In this document: positions 14,530-16,144 of the stretch, piece after piece
Position numbering within the stretch: the stretch's first letter is position 1
Layout of the letters: every line of letters begins with the position of its first letter
Source: Flavobacteriaceae bacterium
GTDB taxonomy: Bacteria; Bacteroidota; Bacteroidia; Flavobacteriales; Flavobacteriaceae
Length of the DNA stretch: 16,144 nt
Assembly: GCA_013042825.1 (NCBI GenBank)
Contig: JABDPL010000130.1
Coordinates: 1 to 16,144 of the forward strand
Reading direction: 5' to 3'
Program-made: the position numbers and the translations under genes
Notes under the pieces: model-generated
What the model saw: only the letters and a program-made list of their open reading frames with translations
What the model was told of the DNA's origin: nothing
Databases searched by the model: none

Positions 14530-14579
14530 ACTGCGGACCAAGGCCGAACGTGCCGTTCGGAACGGGCTGGCAACGCAGT
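14530..14579. repeat. Nested palindrome sharing the relic's hairpin stem
   Basis: The inner hairpin CCGAACG (14544-14550), loop TGC, CGTTCGG (14554-14560) has the same 7-bp stem as insertion 2 with a different 3-base loop. The outer inverted repeat is ACTGCG (14530-14535) against CGCAGT (14574-14579). It lies between the tRNA terminator and the end of the serine hydrolase gene. The preceding bases (14480-14529) show only a short CCTTCGG hairpin-like string and no gene. Confidence 0.65.
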
Positions 14580-14588
14580 TAATTTGCT

Positions 14589-15926
14589 TTATTCCTTTAT
14601 TCCTTCAAACGCGTTACCATCATTGTTGGTCCAGATCATTTTTTCAACCTTGCCTGATTCGTCCATTCTAAATGCGATGAATGAATAGAGGGTTCTGCTA
14701 AAGAATCGACTATCGGTTAAGGGAACTAATTCTGAATAAGCCCCTTGATTCGCCCGGGCCATAATTCGTTTATCGAAATAATCGATGTAGACCTTGAAAT
14801 TGGGACCAAAAGCGTAAACACCTTCAAGAAGAGAAACATCAATCGGACTTTGTAATGCCGGCTGGGCTGTTTTAACCCGCGTGCTGTATGGTTTTTCAAA
14901 AATAATAGCCGCTAGATCCCTTCTGAAAAAATCGGCAGTCCCGGTTTGAATATTACCTAAGATAATAATTGAAATATCATCTTCCTTATAGTGTAAATAG
15001 TCTGCGATATAACCACTTATCCTGCCATCATGACCAAAAACATCTCGGTCCATTGTGCTGTAAAGCGAAACGCCATAACCATAATTTGCCCCGTGATTTT
15101 TAAAGAACTTATCATAAGAAACGGGGCTCAAGAATGATTTAAACTTCAAACTTTGTATCCAGATATTAAGATCGTTATTGGTGCTATACAAAGAACCTGA
15201 TCCCTTGAGAAATTCGGTATCTAATAATGTAGCCTTCATCCGCCTATCATAGCCTATGGGATCATATCCAATGGCCCTATCCTCTATGGATTCCAATACA
15301 TTCGCGTGACCGGTATGGTTCATCTCAAGAGGCTCAAAAATGCGTTGTTTCATAAATTCGCCGTAGCTCAATTTGCTTACAGCCTCAATTATATAGGCTA
15401 AAATAGCATAGCCGCCATTAGAATAACTGTAACCGCTGCCGGGTTCGAAATTCAATTCCTCCCTGAGGATTATTTTCGATAATCCTCCAATGTTCAAATC
15501 TTCCCGTTTGAGATCCTTAAGTCCTTTGATGTTGAAAATATCTGTTACACCCGAAGAATGCGTAAGAAGTTGATGAATCGTAATTTTTTCGGCGATCGGA
15601 ATATTCGGAAAGTATTCTGAGATATTATTTTGAACATTGATCAACCCGTCTTCTTCAAGCAGGAGAATTGCAGCAGCAGTGAATTGTTTTGAAATTGAAC
15701 CGATAAGGAATTTGGTACTTTCCTTATTTAAGGTTCCTGTTGAATCATTAGCATTTCCAAAGCAATTCTTATACAAGATGTCATCGGCTGCTGTGATAAG
15801 AATGCATCCTGAAAAATCACCCGACTTGACATAGGAGGAAACATAATCATTGATCTTTGCAGTTTGATCCTGACCGAAGGCCACTTGAAGTATCAGGAGA
15901 AAAAATGGAATTAAATAGCTTTTCAT
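14589..15926 (-). CDS. Secreted serine hydrolase, class C beta-lactamase-like
   Basis: 445 residues. A signal peptide (1-18, ending VAFG) exports it to the periplasm. The serine penicillin-recognising fold is shown by the SxxK motif SISK (77-80, nucleophile Ser77, base Lys80), the YSN motif at 168-170 and the HDG triad element at 299-301 in place of KTG. This combination is that of PBP4*/EstB-type DD-peptidases, esterases and peptidases rather than of a proven antibiotic-hydrolysing AmpC. A C-terminal beta domain (about 355-445) is appended, as is common in such proteins. The substrate is unknown and resistance should not be assumed. Stands alone; ATG at 15926. Confidence 0.92.
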   Translation of the reverse strand: MKSYLIPFFLLILQVAFGQDQTAKINDYVSSYVKSGDFSGCILITAADDILYKNCFGNANDSTGTLNKESTKFLIGSISKQFTAAAILLLEEDGLINVQNNISEYFPNIPIAEKITIHQLLTHSSGVTDIFNIKGLKDLKREDLNIGGLSKIILREELNFEPGSGYSYSNGGYAILAYIIEAVSKLSYGEFMKQRIFEPLEMNHTGHANVLESIEDRAIGYDPIGYDRRMKATLLDTEFLKGSGSLYSTNNDLNIWIQSLKFKSFLSPVSYDKFFKNHGANYGYGVSLYSTMDRDVFGHDGRISGYIADYLHYKEDDISIIILGNIQTGTADFFRRDLAAIIFEKPYSTRVKTAQPALQSPIDVSLLEGVYAFGPNFKVYIDYFDKRIMARANQGAYSELVPLTDSRFFSRTLYSFIAFRMDESGKVEKMIWTNNDGNAFEGIKE

Positions 15927-16055
15927 ATTGAATTAGTTTAATATTCCGACAGATCTATTCCCGGAGTTAGCATGTAGCCGATTATTTAATTAATGATGAA
16001 TCGATTCGCATAATGTTACAATTTAAATTTCTTTGAATCGGATTTATAGCTGAAT

Positions 16056-16144
16056 TCAGGACCTCTCTTTATTAAATCTGAAGGTTTGATTTTGAATCAG
16101 TGGCCTTGCCCAAAATCCAATAGATAATATGAACAGCAAGGGGA
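16056..16144 (-). CDS. Possible C-terminal end of a membrane protein gene
   Basis: A minus-strand frame stays open from the window edge to a TGA at 16056-16058, giving about 29 residues. They comprise a hydrophobic stretch (PLLFILSIGFWARPLI) followed by a polar tail (QNQTFRFNKERS). This looks like the end of a membrane protein but is too short to be sure. On the other strand an ATG at 16129 could begin a different gene. Positions 15927-16055 show no gene. Confidence 0.25.
   Translation of the reverse strand, partial: PLLFILSIGFWARPLIQNQTFRFNKERS

Noticed and set aside
14021..14579. CRISPR array or phage attachment site as explanation for the repeats
   Set aside because: There are no regularly spaced repeats with unique spacers, no cas or integrase gene, and the relic matches the tRNA 5' half rather than its 3' end.
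14589..15926. Labelling the serine hydrolase as an antibiotic-resistance AmpC
   Set aside because: It has HDG rather than KTG and an added C-terminal domain, which fit the wider PBP4*/esterase group with unknown substrate.

Overview
The window reads as a chromosomal segment of a Gram-negative member of the Bacteroidetes, most likely a marine Flavobacteriaceae. Three observations support this. The promoter-like boxes fit TAnnTTTG and start codons mostly lack Shine-Dalgarno sequences. There is a surface or secreted FG-GAP protein with a flavobacterial N-terminal module. The housekeeping proteins (short RsmI, zinc-site-poor thymidine kinase, the LpxH variant) are of the kind expected in that group. 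The lineage is inferred from protein character only; no database was searched.

Layout. Positions 1-2064 (minus strand) hold a secreted FG-GAP/VCBS protein, cut by the window edge, preceded by a lipoprotein with two CxxCH haem sites. Positions 2187-5513 (minus) hold asd, mscL, alr and tdk; alr and tdk overlap. Divergent from tdk run an acidic protein of unknown function and rsmI (5616-7088, plus). An AhpD/carboxymuconolactone-decarboxylase-like gene (7092-7682, minus) is tail-to-tail with rsmI and divergent from an osmC-recJ pair (7751-9897, plus). recJ abuts convergently a five-gene minus-strand cluster read as GNAT, MATE transporter, 62-residue membrane protein, QueD/PTPS-like protein, lpxH (13166 down to 9898), with gaps of 12-14 bases or a GTGA stop/start overlap. 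A tandem universal stress protein (13223-14020, plus) diverges from it. The window ends with a secreted serine beta-lactamase-like hydrolase (14589-15926, minus) and perhaps the tail of another gene.

Most of this is ordinary housekeeping: diaminopimelate/lysine/threonine supply and D-alanine for the wall, osmotic safety valve, thymidine salvage, rRNA methylation, DNA repair and lipid A synthesis. The unusual part is 14021-14579. An intact tRNA-Ala(GGC) gene is preceded by a small GIY-YIG nuclease gene whose stop codon is nucleotides 8-10 of the tRNA. Upstream of the nuclease lies a broken copy of the first 33 nucleotides of the same tRNA, in order and in the same orientation. It is interrupted by two related palindromic insertions, and a third palindrome with the same 7-bp stem lies beyond the tRNA terminator. 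The 13 bases at each end of the nuclease unit are identical. This looks like a minimal tRNA-targeting mobile unit that re-supplies the tRNA it interrupts, plus a family of small palindromic repeats. It is the best candidate here for an undescribed system.
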